Source of the DNA: RGIG3528 sp045598045
GTDB taxonomy: Bacteria > Bacillota > Clostridia > Lachnospirales > Lachnospiraceae
Direction: 5' to 3'
Assembly (NCBI GenBank): GCA_045598045.1
Contig: JAZLLG010000076.1
Location: forward strand, 1 to 41,012
Length of the DNA: 41,012 nucleotides
Positions 30,141 through 38,192 of the stretch are shown piece by piece (within the stretch, counting starts at the first letter, position 1; each line of letters begins with the position of its first letter). Under the pieces are notes generated by a model. The model worked only from the letters and a program-made list of their open reading frames with translations. It was not told the DNA's origin and searched no databases. A program made the translations under genes and the position numbers.

Positions 30141-32105
30141 TTACTTTGACTTGACGGAATTCAGGAGCGCATCATCGATTTTGCCCCAGGCACCGTTTCC
30201 CGCGCCTGAACACTTACAATGAACACCAACCGAAATCTTGTCACCCGAAGTGTAAGAGAACTTCTCAATAATGCCTTCATGCCACTCGCCATAGCTTGTA
30301 ATGGTCATTGGTGCCGTTGCGACGATTTCACCGTTAATCTTAACAAATGCGTAAACATCACACTCGCCCGCATCTCCGCCCATTATTGAAATGGAGTATC
30401 GGTAATCTCCCGAAGGAAGATCCGCAACTTCCTGCTCAAGGTCAAAGTCAACGACATGCGTGTTATCGCTCCAGAAGTGATAGTGTTTTGTGCCTGTGAG
30501 TGAATCCGTTGCCTTGTCTTCGCAATAAAGCTCGTTAATCTCACCGTTGTTCTTGGCCTTCCAACCAGTCTCGCCGTCTTCGAAGGAGTAGTTCTGAACG
30601 AAGTTGTACTCAACCATGGAAACATAGCAATGAGCTTCCATGCCGCCGGCTTCGCCAATGATGTCATATTTTGCGGCACCACTGTTTTTCATCTTCTCAA
30701 TGTCGACGTTTTTCCATGTAACATCGAGGCTTTGCTTTGAGCCGTCTGTCATCACAGCATTGACCTGTGTCGGAAGAACAATTTCTCCGTTCAGGTCGAT
30801 GATGAGGTTTGTGTCTTCAACAGCATCTGCCATGAGGACGCCTTCATTACCGTCTTTCATAAGGCCGAACACCTTAAGCGACTCGAGAGGATGACCTGTA
30901 GCATCGAACATTGCCTGATTGTCGCAGGCACATCCGCCATAGTACTTTCCGGCATCTTTCGGGTCATATCCCTTTGCAAAGGATGCTGCCCAGCCCGAAC
31001 CGTTCTTTTCCCAAAGTGCTGCGTTTTCTTCGTATGAAGAACCACCTGCTGAAATCCATGTTCCTTCCCAATAGAAGAAACCGATGGCATTTGTTGTTTT
31101 GTTTACAAGAGTATCAACAACATCTCTTACGTTATTTGCCTGGCCCTGCACCGTGAACGGATAGTTCTTAACGATACCGCCGGCATCGGATATTGTGTTT
31201 CCGTAGAAATCCGTATCCGTAGCTGTATATGCATAAGAATTCTCCGCTACCATTACTTTCTTACCATACTTCTCGGCAACATCCGAAAGAACGTTGGCAA
31301 GATTATCAAGCGTACCGTGCCAGTAAGGATAGTATGAGGATCCGAATACATCGTAATCAAGCTTGTAGTAATCAAGCTTTTTTGCGTAATCCGCGTAATT
31401 CGAAACCTTTTCGGGGTTTGCAAAGTGGACTGCAATTAATGCTTCCGGGAAAACTTCTCTTGTTGCCCTGGAGCCCGCATCCATAAGGTAATAGATGCGC
31501 ATCCAGATGCTTTCACCGCACATTGAGCCGTTGGTTTCGTTACCGAGCTGAACCATGCCGACATCAACCTTTGCTTCTTTAAGCTTATTAAGACAGTCCA
31601 ATGTGTACTGATAAAGAGCTTCGGTTTTCTCTTCGATTTCCATGCCCTTCCATGCTTTTGGAACCATCTGCTTGGAAGGATCTGCCCAGAAATCCGAATA
31701 ATGGAAATCAACAAGAAGCTTCATGCCGTGCTTTGTGGCACGTTTTCCGATTTCAATCGCTGTGTTTATGTCACAGTTTCCGCCACCATAGCCGTTTCCG
31801 TTTTCATCGTATGGGTCGTTCCACACTCTTACTCGAATGAAGTTCACTCCATTTTCTGCGAGAGTTTTAAAAACGTCCTGCTCTTCGCCCCCAAAGTTGT
31901 AATATTTAACACCGCCGGCTTCAAGAGAAAGAACTGCCGATGCATCCATTCCGAAAATAAAGTCTTCCGGAAGGTTCTCAACCTTTTTTACAACGAGCGA
32001 ATCCGACTTGACATCAACCTTGACGGCCTTGCCGCACCCGCCTGCCAAAAGTAGTGCCAACAGGCTTAAAAGCACTGTTTTACGAAGCATTTTGTTTACT
32101 TTCAC
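30141..32105 (-). CDS. ganB: GH53 endo-beta-1,4-galactanase lipoprotein with C-terminal galactan-binding-like domain
   Basis: 654 residues. GTG start at 32105, eight bases behind GGAGG; an upstream GTG at 32120 would overlap the binding site. Lipobox LLAGGC gives a surface lipoprotein. The GH53 barrel (about 45-390) contains FIFGMDASAVLSLEAGG, NFIRVRVWNDP, LLVDFHYSDFWADP, GNETNG (acid/base Glu near 190) and VMVAENSYAY (nucleophile Glu near 288). An Ig-like stretch (LPTQVNAVMTDGSKQSLDVTW) follows, then a jelly-roll-like domain from NYSFEDGETGWKAKN to the end, similar to the CBM61 module attached to other GH53 enzymes. It cuts pectic galactan side chains. A LacI-type operator lies at 32158. Confidence 0.93.
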   Translation of the reverse strand: MKVNKMLRKTVLLSLLALLLAGGCGKAVKVDVKSDSLVVKKVENLPEDFIFGMDASAVLSLEAGGVKYYNFGGEEQDVFKTLAENGVNFIRVRVWNDPYDENGNGYGGGNCDINTAIEIGKRATKHGMKLLVDFHYSDFWADPSKQMVPKAWKGMEIEEKTEALYQYTLDCLNKLKEAKVDVGMVQLGNETNGSMCGESIWMRIYYLMDAGSRATREVFPEALIAVHFANPEKVSNYADYAKKLDYYKLDYDVFGSSYYPYWHGTLDNLANVLSDVAEKYGKKVMVAENSYAYTATDTDFYGNTISDAGGIVKNYPFTVQGQANNVRDVVDTLVNKTTNAIGFFYWEGTWISAGGSSYEENAALWEKNGSGWAASFAKGYDPKDAGKYYGGCACDNQAMFDATGHPLESLKVFGLMKDGNEGVLMADAVEDTNLIIDLNGEIVLPTQVNAVMTDGSKQSLDVTWKNVDIEKMKNSGAAKYDIIGEAGGMEAHCYVSMVEYNFVQNYSFEDGETGWKAKNNGEINELYCEDKATDSLTGTKHYHFWSDNTHVVDFDLEQEVADLPSGDYRYSISIMGGDAGECDVYAFVKINGEIVATAPMTITSYGEWHEGIIEKFSYTSGDKISVGVHCKCSGAGNGAWGKIDDALLNSVKSK

Positions 32106-32157
32106 TAAATTTTCCTCCACGATAATAGCATAAATGGGTCAATTTGTCCATAGTTTT

Positions 32158-32173
32158 TTGGAAACGTTTCCAA
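32158..32173. promoter_or_regulatory. LacI-type operator upstream of the galactanase operon
   Basis: TTGGAAACGTTTCCAA is a perfect 16 bp palindrome with the central CG typical of LacI-family sites. It lies about 50 bp upstream of the galactanase start, where a repressor would control the enzyme/transport operon. A TGGACA/TATTAT pair (32150-32145, 32127-32122) is nearby, but its start site would fall inside the ribosome binding site, so the exact promoter is uncertain. Confidence 0.8.
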
Positions 32174-32210
32174 CATTTTTCGAAAAGTTTCGCGGAAGTG
32201 GTTCCATTTC

Positions 32211-32435
32211 TTAGTTCTCAAAATCTTCAAAATCCGTAAATCTCTTCATCATAGCGCCATATTTAAAGCGCACCATCTCATTCTTTTGAAGTACGTCTTC
32301 TTCGTTGCCCCTGTACTGACATCTGAGGCAATAGTACTCGTCTTTATCCTTATCGTAGAACATGTCGATATCGAGGTCCCTCATAAAACAGGCGGGACAT
32401 CTGTAGTTTAGTTTTCCTTTGCGAGCCTGAGCCAT
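32211..32435 (-). CDS. Small zinc-ribbon protein
   Basis: 74 residues. CPAC near residue 13 and CLRC near 37 (YRCPACFMRDLDIDMF, EYYCLRCQYRG) form a four-Cys zinc ribbon; the rest is charged and ends in an acidic tail. GGAGG seven bases before the ATG. It starts inside the last 28 bp of the preceding large gene in another frame, so translation is coupled. Its role is unknown; binding of nucleic acid or of a protein partner is typical for such ribbons, and nothing ties it to glycan metabolism except location. Confidence 0.8.
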   Translation of the reverse strand: MAQARKGKLNYRCPACFMRDLDIDMFYDKDKDEYYCLRCQYRGNEEDVLQKNEMVRFKYGAMMKRFTDFEDFEN

Positions 32436-34249
32436 GTTGAAACCTCCTCTCCCTGCTTAAGCGTTGTTCTGTAGCCAAGAGTAAACATCGGTGAGAAAGC
32501 ATAGCCTTCTTTAATATAACCGACGGCATCCGGCCTGTCACAGGAAATCGAAACTTCGGTTTTGATGGGCGGAACGGAAGCCTTAACTTCCTTTGCTCCC
32601 TCTGCCTCTTCCTCACGGCACTTGTACTCATACCCGATAAGCCTTGTAACATCGTCTTTCTGCGTAACGGAAAGTGTGATGGGCGTCATATCCTCCGGAT
32701 ATTCTGTTGTGCCGTAGCAGGCAACCATATATTCATTAACATCAACGACCGCGTTGGGATCCGTTGAGTTGATGATTTCTCTGGAAATCTTTATGGATGA
32801 ATCGCCTTCCTTGAAGGTTATCTTCGTCTGAACGGTAATTGTAAGGTCTGCAAATTCAATGTCGACGGGCTTGAGTGTAAGTGTTCTTATGCCGTTTTCC
32901 TCAGAAAAGGCCGCCTTGGTGCGGCAGAGGCAAAGATCAACCTCTTCTCCCTTGTAAGAAAACTTGGCAGAACGGATTGTTCCTTCTCCGGCATAGTGTG
33001 TGAAGTAACCGGCGCGGTATTTTTCCTGAATAAGGAACGGGTATGAAGCATCCTGAACATGAGGTGTGCCAATACCAACAGGCCATTCAAGCTTTCCGAC
33101 GTAGGGGCGAAGGTCAACAATAGCGCCGCCCTGGTCCATATTTACGCATGCGCGCATAAAAGGATCGCAGTACCAGAAAAGCTGCTTATCGGAACCGTAA
33201 AGAATATCACGCCAAAGCGCACATTCAGGCTCGGTGTAGTGCTTCTTTTCGCGGTAGTAATCGGCGAATTCGGACATAGTCATATCAACGAGCTGTCCTT
33301 CTTTTTTCAGCTTACCATAGTATGCACAGCCGTCCTCATAGGATTTCAGAAGAAGCTCGTAAGGAGCTTCCCATCGTCCCATCTTGTTCATCCAGCCGGG
33401 TCCGACAAACATCATATTATAGGAATAGCCGTTGTTGAACTTTGCAAGATGACGGTACTGATCGATAAGATTGTAAAGGTACGGATATTCCCACTTCTTC
33501 GAGTCGTATATCATGCCTCTGAGAACGTTTTGGGGATGCGTACCAAAGTTGCTTCCGTTTCCGTCGTAGCATGCAAGAAGATCTCTTGAGAGGTGGGGAA
33601 TTGCTACGATTCCGCTGTCCTCAGCCTCATTGGCTGCGGGTGCATGTGTATTTTGTTTGGACGGAATCCACGGTGCCCACGGGCCGCCGTCCATAAGTGT
33701 ATACCATGAGTTGTTGCAGGTGTGGTACGCCTTCGGGCCCTCTTCCCAACAAGTAGCAACGGCACATTTAACGGAAGGGTATTTTGCCTTAATGTAGTTT
33801 ATAAGGTCTGCATCCATATAATAGGAGCCTGTAGATTCAGGGTAAAAGCCGAATATATCATAGAATTTGCCAAATACATCATCTACGATAGCTTTTTTGT
33901 CCTCCATGGAGAACATCCAAATACAGAAGTCCTTTGTTTTATACTTCTCGCGAAATTCTTTGCAGGGGAGTCCAAGAAGCGTAAGGGCAATTTCATCACC
34001 ATATTTCTCATGGTGCTCCCTGGCAAGGGAAACAGCCTCTTCGTTGAAGAGGCTTGCGTATGTCATCTGGATGGTAGTCTTTAAACCGTTTTTGTGTGCG
34101 CACTCCTGCTGAGTCTTGAAAATATCAAGTGATTCGTTAAGAAGTGCCTTTCTGGATATATCCTCTCCCTTTCCATGGCCGGTAACCTTCTCGGCATACT
34201 CGGGAACCATTTCGGGACGATGGATAATATTAACAACAAATTTGTCCAT
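32408..34249 (-). CDS. Putative glycan-active enzyme (DUF3863/DUF3864-like)
   Basis: 613 residues, no signal peptide, so cytoplasmic. The N-terminal ~350 residues (IIHRPEMVPEYAEKVTGHG, IWMFSMEDKKAIVDDVFGKFYDIFG, YPESTGSYYMDADLINYIK) look like a GH57/deacetylase-type barrel; the C-terminal ~230 residues are beta-rich (TLTLKPVDIEFADLTITVQTK). From memory this resembles the paired DUF3863/DUF3864 proteins of gut bacteria, whose activity is not established; I could not verify this. Candidate catalytic acids include the DAD of YYMDADL and the Glu and Asp of NEAEDSG, as a guess only. AAAGG seven bases upstream. Promoter and two operator types are at 34280-34377, so it is a regulated first gene of the glycan locus. 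Confidence 0.6.
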   Translation of the reverse strand: MDKFVVNIIHRPEMVPEYAEKVTGHGKGEDISRKALLNESLDIFKTQQECAHKNGLKTTIQMTYASLFNEEAVSLAREHHEKYGDEIALTLLGLPCKEFREKYKTKDFCIWMFSMEDKKAIVDDVFGKFYDIFGFYPESTGSYYMDADLINYIKAKYPSVKCAVATCWEEGPKAYHTCNNSWYTLMDGGPWAPWIPSKQNTHAPAANEAEDSGIVAIPHLSRDLLACYDGNGSNFGTHPQNVLRGMIYDSKKWEYPYLYNLIDQYRHLAKFNNGYSYNMMFVGPGWMNKMGRWEAPYELLLKSYEDGCAYYGKLKKEGQLVDMTMSEFADYYREKKHYTEPECALWRDILYGSDKQLFWYCDPFMRACVNMDQGGAIVDLRPYVGKLEWPVGIGTPHVQDASYPFLIQEKYRAGYFTHYAGEGTIRSAKFSYKGEEVDLCLCRTKAAFSEENGIRTLTLKPVDIEFADLTITVQTKITFKEGDSSIKISREIINSTDPNAVVDVNEYMVACYGTTEYPEDMTPITLSVTQKDDVTRLIGYEYKCREEEAEGAKEVKASVPPIKTEVSISCDRPDAVGYIKEGYAFSPMFTLGYRTTLKQGEEVSTWLRLAKEN

Positions 34250-34279
34250 ACTTTGCCTTTCTGTTGTTCAAAAATTTGC

Positions 34280-34291
34280 GCAACCGTTTGC
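34280..34291. promoter_or_regulatory. LacI-type operator just downstream of the transcription start
   Basis: GCAACCGTTTGC is a 12 bp near-palindrome with a central CG, about +4 to +15 relative to the promoter at 34301-34329, a repressing position. It differs in flanks from the 32158 operator, so it may bind another LacI-family member. Confidence 0.5.
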
Positions 34292-34300
34292 TCTATTTAA

Positions 34301-34329
34301 AGTTTACCCGCTGGAACTAATCCGGTCAA
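34301..34329 (-). promoter_or_regulatory. Promoter of the DUF3863-like gene
   Basis: Minus strand: -35 TTGACC (34329-34324), 17 bp spacer, -10 TAAACT (34306-34301). Two TGTRCA-type operators lie immediately upstream and a LacI-type site immediately downstream. Confidence 0.75.
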
Positions 34330-34377
34330 TGTACACAATGCACAATTTCGTCCGGGCAAATTTGTGCACAATGTACA
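34330..34377. promoter_or_regulatory. Paired TGTRCA-N3-TGYACA operators
   Basis: TGTACA-CAA-TGCACA (34330-34344) abuts the -35 box; TGTGCA-CAA-TGTACA (34363-34377) is centred 33 bp further upstream, about three helical turns. The position suggests an activator. The same consensus occurs at 9151-9165. Confidence 0.6.
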
Positions 34378-34409
34378 AAAAAGGAAGCCTTATTTCTTGA
34401 CTTCCTTTT
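34377..34409 (-). terminator. Terminator of the acyltransferase gene
   Basis: GGAAG and CTTCC arms with an A/T extension, followed on minus by TTTTTTG; directly behind the acyltransferase stop codon. Confidence 0.75.
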
Positions 34410-34413
34410 CCTT

Positions 34414-35451
34414 TTATATATTTATTGCCTTCTCATTCGTCTTACCTAATATCATATTAGAAAGCATTTGAAGTGACTTTGCTAAAACAATTGCCAAAAC
34501 AACCGATATCACATTTATTATAAGCAATCCTATTGTTTCCGAAGTAGAGAAATGCACAATCAGTCTATTCAAAATTATCAACAGTTTTTCATGAACAAGA
34601 TAGATTTCCAACGTTATAGTTCCCAACAAAGACAGCCATCGGTCAATAATTCCGCTTTTTCTTATAAAGAAAAGATATGCTACAAACAGTCCGCAAATCA
34701 TAGGCAAAAATAAAAACCTAATCCACATCCAATAATAAACAATTTTTGCAGAATAGATATAACAGCTGAGTGTAGCACAAAGCAGACCTAGGAACATTAT
34801 GATAAAGGCTTTGTTTTTTGAAATTTCCTTATCATTTTCCTTTATTTTTTTACAAGTCATCATTCCAACCATAAAAGCCGGCATTCTAGCAATCCAAATA
34901 TCCGAAAATATATTTTTTATTATCAAAATCGGAATAAAACAATGAACCACTATCTCAAATACGTACATTCCAACTATTACGCAAATAAATAAAGTTTTAT
35001 TCTTTTTCAAAAGCGAATACAACAAGGGAGAAATAAGATAAGTGCCAAGAATAGCAGCTATAAACCATTCACTAAGGACACCTTCTGTAAAAAATGAATA
35101 CAATCCGTATAAATGTATATACTTCATAAAAGAATTACCAACTATGGCTATCGAATATACTCCATAAATACAAAAAACAATAAAGAAAGGAATTAATATC
35201 TTTGTCAATCGTCTTTTATAATATTCTCCTATCTTTCTATTGCATAAAGAATTATAGCATCCCATTCCGGAAACGAAAAAGAACATGTCTACGCCACTCT
35301 GTGTAAGGACTTTAATCGCGTTATTCAACGTATTAACCCTTTCTGATGGGACCGACAAAGTATTATGAGTTATCATTACAAATAAAATTGCAATCCCCAT
35401 TAAAGCACTTCTTTGTTCACTCAATCGTTTTAGTTCAATTGAATTATTCAT
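34414..35451 (-). CDS. Acyltransferase family 3 membrane protein
   Basis: 345 residues with about ten hydrophobic segments. The N-terminus LMGIAILFVMITHNTLS carries the catalytic-type His of the acyltransferase-3 (OafA/WecH) family and is followed by VDMFFFVSGMGCYNSL and a basic KRRLTKILIPFF loop. These proteins O-acetylate surface polysaccharides or antibiotics, using acetyl-CoA across the membrane. GAGGT four to five bases upstream. The gene is noticeably AT-rich, stands between the glycan locus and the housekeeping cluster, and looks acquired. The actual acceptor is unknown. Confidence 0.85.
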   Translation of the reverse strand: MNNSIELKRLSEQRSALMGIAILFVMITHNTLSVPSERVNTLNNAIKVLTQSGVDMFFFVSGMGCYNSLCNRKIGEYYKRRLTKILIPFFIVFCIYGVYSIAIVGNSFMKYIHLYGLYSFFTEGVLSEWFIAAILGTYLISPLLYSLLKKNKTLFICVIVGMYVFEIVVHCFIPILIIKNIFSDIWIARMPAFMVGMMTCKKIKENDKEISKNKAFIIMFLGLLCATLSCYIYSAKIVYYWMWIRFLFLPMICGLFVAYLFFIRKSGIIDRWLSLLGTITLEIYLVHEKLLIILNRLIVHFSTSETIGLLIINVISVVLAIVLAKSLQMLSNMILGKTNEKAINI

Positions 35452-35501
35452 TTTTACCTCACAAATAACATCCGTTCTGTGACCATGTCGTTTAGGAATT
35501 G

Positions 35502-36332
35502 CTAGTTTAATAACGCCTGGTATACATCGCGCTTCGATATTCCTCGGTCGGTTGCTACAGCCTTCATTGCTTCTTTTTTATCCATGCCCTTGTCAACGTA
35601 AAGCTGCACATGTTCTTCCATGGAAAGGCTCTGCCATTTCTCTCGTTCTTCCGCATCAAGGTCGGCCTGCTTGACGCCATCAATCACGAGCACATACTCG
35701 CCTTTAGGTTCGTTTTCGGTAAAATGCGCAACCATTTCGGAAATCGTTCCCGCAAAAGAATTCTCATATTTCTTGGTAAGTTCCTTGCAGATTGTTATCT
35801 TGCGGTCTCCAAGTTCCGAAAGAAGCATTTCCAACGTTTTAACAAGGCGATGCGGCGCTTCGTACATAACAATTGTTCTTGTTTCGGACTTAAGCTCGTC
35901 AAGAACGTTACGAAGCTCCTTTTTATCGGTAGGAAGAAATGCTTCAAAAGAAAAACGTCTTGTCGGAAGTCCTGACATAGTAAGCGCTGTAATGCACGCA
36001 CAGGCACCTGGTACCGATGTAACTTGAATGCCGGCTTCTCTTGCCTGTCTGGCCAGTTCCTCGCCGGGATCGGAAATGCCCGGTGTTCCGGCATCGGTAA
36101 TACACGCAACATTTTTCCCCTCCAGCATCTGCTGTACAAGCTCCCTGGCCTTTTCGACCTTGTTGTACTCGTGGTAGCTGGTAAGCGGTGTATGAATATC
36201 AAAATAATTTAAAAGTTTTATACTGTTTCTCGTATCTTCCGCAGCAATGACATCAACTTCCTTAAGTATTCGAATCGCCCTGAATGTCATGTCTTCAAGA
36301 TTTCCAATTGGAGTGGCACATAAATAAAGCAT
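35502..36332 (-). CDS. rsmI: 16S rRNA (cytidine(1402)-2'-O)-methyltransferase
   Basis: 276 residues of the tetrapyrrole-methylase fold. LYLCATPIGNLEDMTFRAI at the N-terminus, VIAAEDTRNSIKLLNYF, CITDAGTPGISDPGEELA (SAM-binding glycine loop, near 80-97), SVPGACACITALTMSGLP, and TIVMYEAPHRLVKTL are all family hallmarks. The C-terminal helical domain ends with ISKRDVYQALL. It modifies C1402 in the ribosomal decoding centre. In Bacillus the orthologue follows the holB-yabA-yabB genes, the same order as here. AGAGGA lies upstream of the ATG. A 175 bp gap with a hairpin precedes it, so it may have its own promoter. Confidence 0.96.
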   Translation of the reverse strand: MLYLCATPIGNLEDMTFRAIRILKEVDVIAAEDTRNSIKLLNYFDIHTPLTSYHEYNKVEKARELVQQMLEGKNVACITDAGTPGISDPGEELARQAREAGIQVTSVPGACACITALTMSGLPTRRFSFEAFLPTDKKELRNVLDELKSETRTIVMYEAPHRLVKTLEMLLSELGDRKITICKELTKKYENSFAGTISEMVAHFTENEPKGEYVLVIDGVKQADLDAEEREKWQSLSMEEHVQLYVDKGMDKKEAMKAVATDRGISKRDVYQALLN

Positions 36333-36453
36333 ATAAATCCTCTCAAAAATGATAGAAATTTTTCTAAATTTTTTGTTCGATTTGTTGTACTTTTGATGTA
36401 CTTAAAATAGTAAAATGGCCTTGTTAGAAATTAAACCCCTCATACCCCAAAGT

Positions 36454-36484
36454 CCCCGATTTGAGTTCCCCTTTCAAACCGGGG
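36454..36484. terminator. Hairpin between trmN6 and rsmI
   Basis: CCCCGATTTGA and TCAAACCGGGG arms (11 bp, one G-T) with a 9 nt loop. The better T-run follows on plus; on minus only ACTTTGGGG follows, so it may be a weak terminator or processing site within the operon. Confidence 0.55.
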
Positions 36485-36508
36485 CATCTTCTTTTTTACA
36501 AAGGTTTT

Positions 36509-37243
36509 TCAATAACCATATACATCATATATTTCGTCCGTATAAACGCCCTGTTCCTTATATACAATAAGCGGTGGCGCTATTTTTATTCCCTGATTCC
36601 CGCCCTTTGTAGCACCGATAAGCACCATATTCGGCTCTTTGTCGATAAATGGATGAACCATACGCATTTCCTTGACACGGAATTTGTATTTTTCCATGCA
36701 TTCAAATATTTCTCCGAGTCTGAAAGGCCTGTGTACCATATAAAACCGGCCATTGGGCTTAAGGCATGCAGCAGCCTCTCTCACGACATCATCCAGATTA
36801 CAAAGCACTTCATGGCGGGCAATTGCCTTTGCATCATCAGGATTTGCCTCCCCATGCCCCTCTATCATGTACGGCGGATTGCTGGTAACCACGTCAAAGG
36901 AGGCTTTGCCGAAAATTCGGGAAGCCTCCTTAATATCTCCAACCACTATATCAATTTTATTTTGGAGTTCGTTCAGCTCGATACTGCGCTTTGCCATATC
37001 GGCACTATCCGGCTGAATTTCCAATGCAGTGAAGTGCTCTGCCTCGGTTTTAGCCGACATAAGAATAGGGATAATGCCCGTACCTGTACCAAGATCAAGA
37101 ACGATATCACCACGTTTAGCCTTTGCAAACCCCGATAAAAGGACCGCATCCATTCCAAAACAGAAGCGCTCCTTGTCCTGAATGATTTTAAGATTATTTC
37201 TTTGCAGATCGTCTATTCTTTCAGTAGATTTAAGCTCTGTCAC
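36509..37243 (-). CDS. trmN6: tRNA1(Val) (adenine(37)-N6)-methyltransferase-like protein
   Basis: 244 residues. DIVLDLGTGTGIIPILMSAK is SAM motif I (about 46-65), followed by ALEIQPDSADMAKRSIELN and the catalytic NPPY in VVTSNPPYMIEG (about 122-133), which marks N6-adenine or N-amino methylation. This is the YfiC/YabB group. The start lies two bases after the ricT stop, so they are cotranscribed. Start codon chosen for that spacing and the typical MTELKSTERIDDLQ-like N-terminus. Whether the target is tRNA-Val in this organism is by homology only. Confidence 0.9.
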   Translation of the reverse strand: MTELKSTERIDDLQRNNLKIIQDKERFCFGMDAVLLSGFAKAKRGDIVLDLGTGTGIIPILMSAKTEAEHFTALEIQPDSADMAKRSIELNELQNKIDIVVGDIKEASRIFGKASFDVVTSNPPYMIEGHGEANPDDAKAIARHEVLCNLDDVVREAAACLKPNGRFYMVHRPFRLGEIFECMEKYKFRVKEMRMVHPFIDKEPNMVLIGATKGGNQGIKIAPPLIVYKEQGVYTDEIYDVYGY

Positions 37244-37245
37244 AA

Positions 37246-38157
37246 CTATTCCTCACCGAGCTTTGACTTGCCCTCTCTCTGTTCAAGGCGCTCAAGCTCT
37301 TTGATTGCCGCATCGTCATCACGATTCTGTTCCTTTTTGCGTCTGGGTTTGAACTTCAGATCTTTTGCATCAAACTCCTTAAGCTCACGCTCGTCCTCGC
37401 TTGTCTCAACAAGCACTTTAACCTTCTGTTTCAAAACTGAACAGCTCTGAACAGTGCCCTTCAAGCCTTCGGGAGTAGTAACAAAATCACCTACGTTCGG
37501 AAGTTTGGAGTTTAACTCCTCATAGGCGTCTTCTTCGTTTTTGAGGCAACACATAAGTCTGCCGCAAACGCCGGAAATCTTGGTGGGATTAAGAGAAAGA
37601 TTCTGCTCTTTTGCCATCTTGATGGAAACCGGTGTGAAATCCGCAAGATACGAATGACAACAAAGCGGACGTCCGCAAGTGCCTATTCCGCCAAGAATCT
37701 TAGCCTCATCACGCACACCGACCTGACGAAGTTCAATACGGGTTCTGAAAACCGCTGCCAGGTCCTTAACAAGTTCACGGAAATCAACTCTTCCGTCAGC
37801 CGTAAAGTAGAAAAGGACTTTATTTGCATCAAATGTATATTCACAACCGATGAGTTTCATCTCAAGGCCGCGGTTTGCAATCTTCTCAAGGCAGATTTTA
37901 TATGCGTCCTTTTCCTTCTGACGATTCTCCTGTTCCTGCTTGGCGTCCTCTTCCGTAGCGGGGCGAATGATGGGCTTAAGCGGCTGAATAACCTTTTCGT
38001 CCTCTACCTCATGCACACCGAGAACCGCAATTCCGTACTCCAGTCCTCTTGCAGTCTCAACAATAACGCCTGCACCCTGCTTTATATCGAAATCAAGCGG
38101 GTCAAAGTAATATACCTTACCCGCCTGTCTGAATCTGATACCAACTACCTTTGTCAT
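37246..38157 (-). CDS. ricT: PSP1-domain protein RicT (YaaT)
   Basis: 303 residues. KVVGIRFRQAGKVYYFDP opens the PSP1 domain; the core VGIGTCGRPLCC-like segment (ILGGIGTCGRPLCCHSYL) and the ISGVCGRLMCCLKNEEDAYEEL segment supply the Cys residues that hold Fe-S clusters in the RicA-RicF-RicT complex, which promotes RNase Y-dependent mRNA processing in Bacillus. The C-terminal tail is charged and coiled-coil-like. GGAGG nine bases upstream. It follows holB by 35 bp, the conserved Firmicutes arrangement. RicA/RicF are not in this window. Confidence 0.95.
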   Translation of the reverse strand: MTKVVGIRFRQAGKVYYFDPLDFDIKQGAGVIVETARGLEYGIAVLGVHEVEDEKVIQPLKPIIRPATEEDAKQEQENRQKEKDAYKICLEKIANRGLEMKLIGCEYTFDANKVLFYFTADGRVDFRELVKDLAAVFRTRIELRQVGVRDEAKILGGIGTCGRPLCCHSYLADFTPVSIKMAKEQNLSLNPTKISGVCGRLMCCLKNEEDAYEELNSKLPNVGDFVTTPEGLKGTVQSCSVLKQKVKVLVETSEDERELKEFDAKDLKFKPRRKKEQNRDDDAAIKELERLEQREGKSKLGEE

Positions 38158-38192
38158 AATCTATAACCTCCATAAAAACATAAACTAAATAA

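Noticed and set aside
32122..32150. TGGACA/TATTAT promoter of the galactanase operon
   Set aside because: Spacing is 17 bp, but the start site would fall within the ribosome binding site, so I did not list it as a feature.
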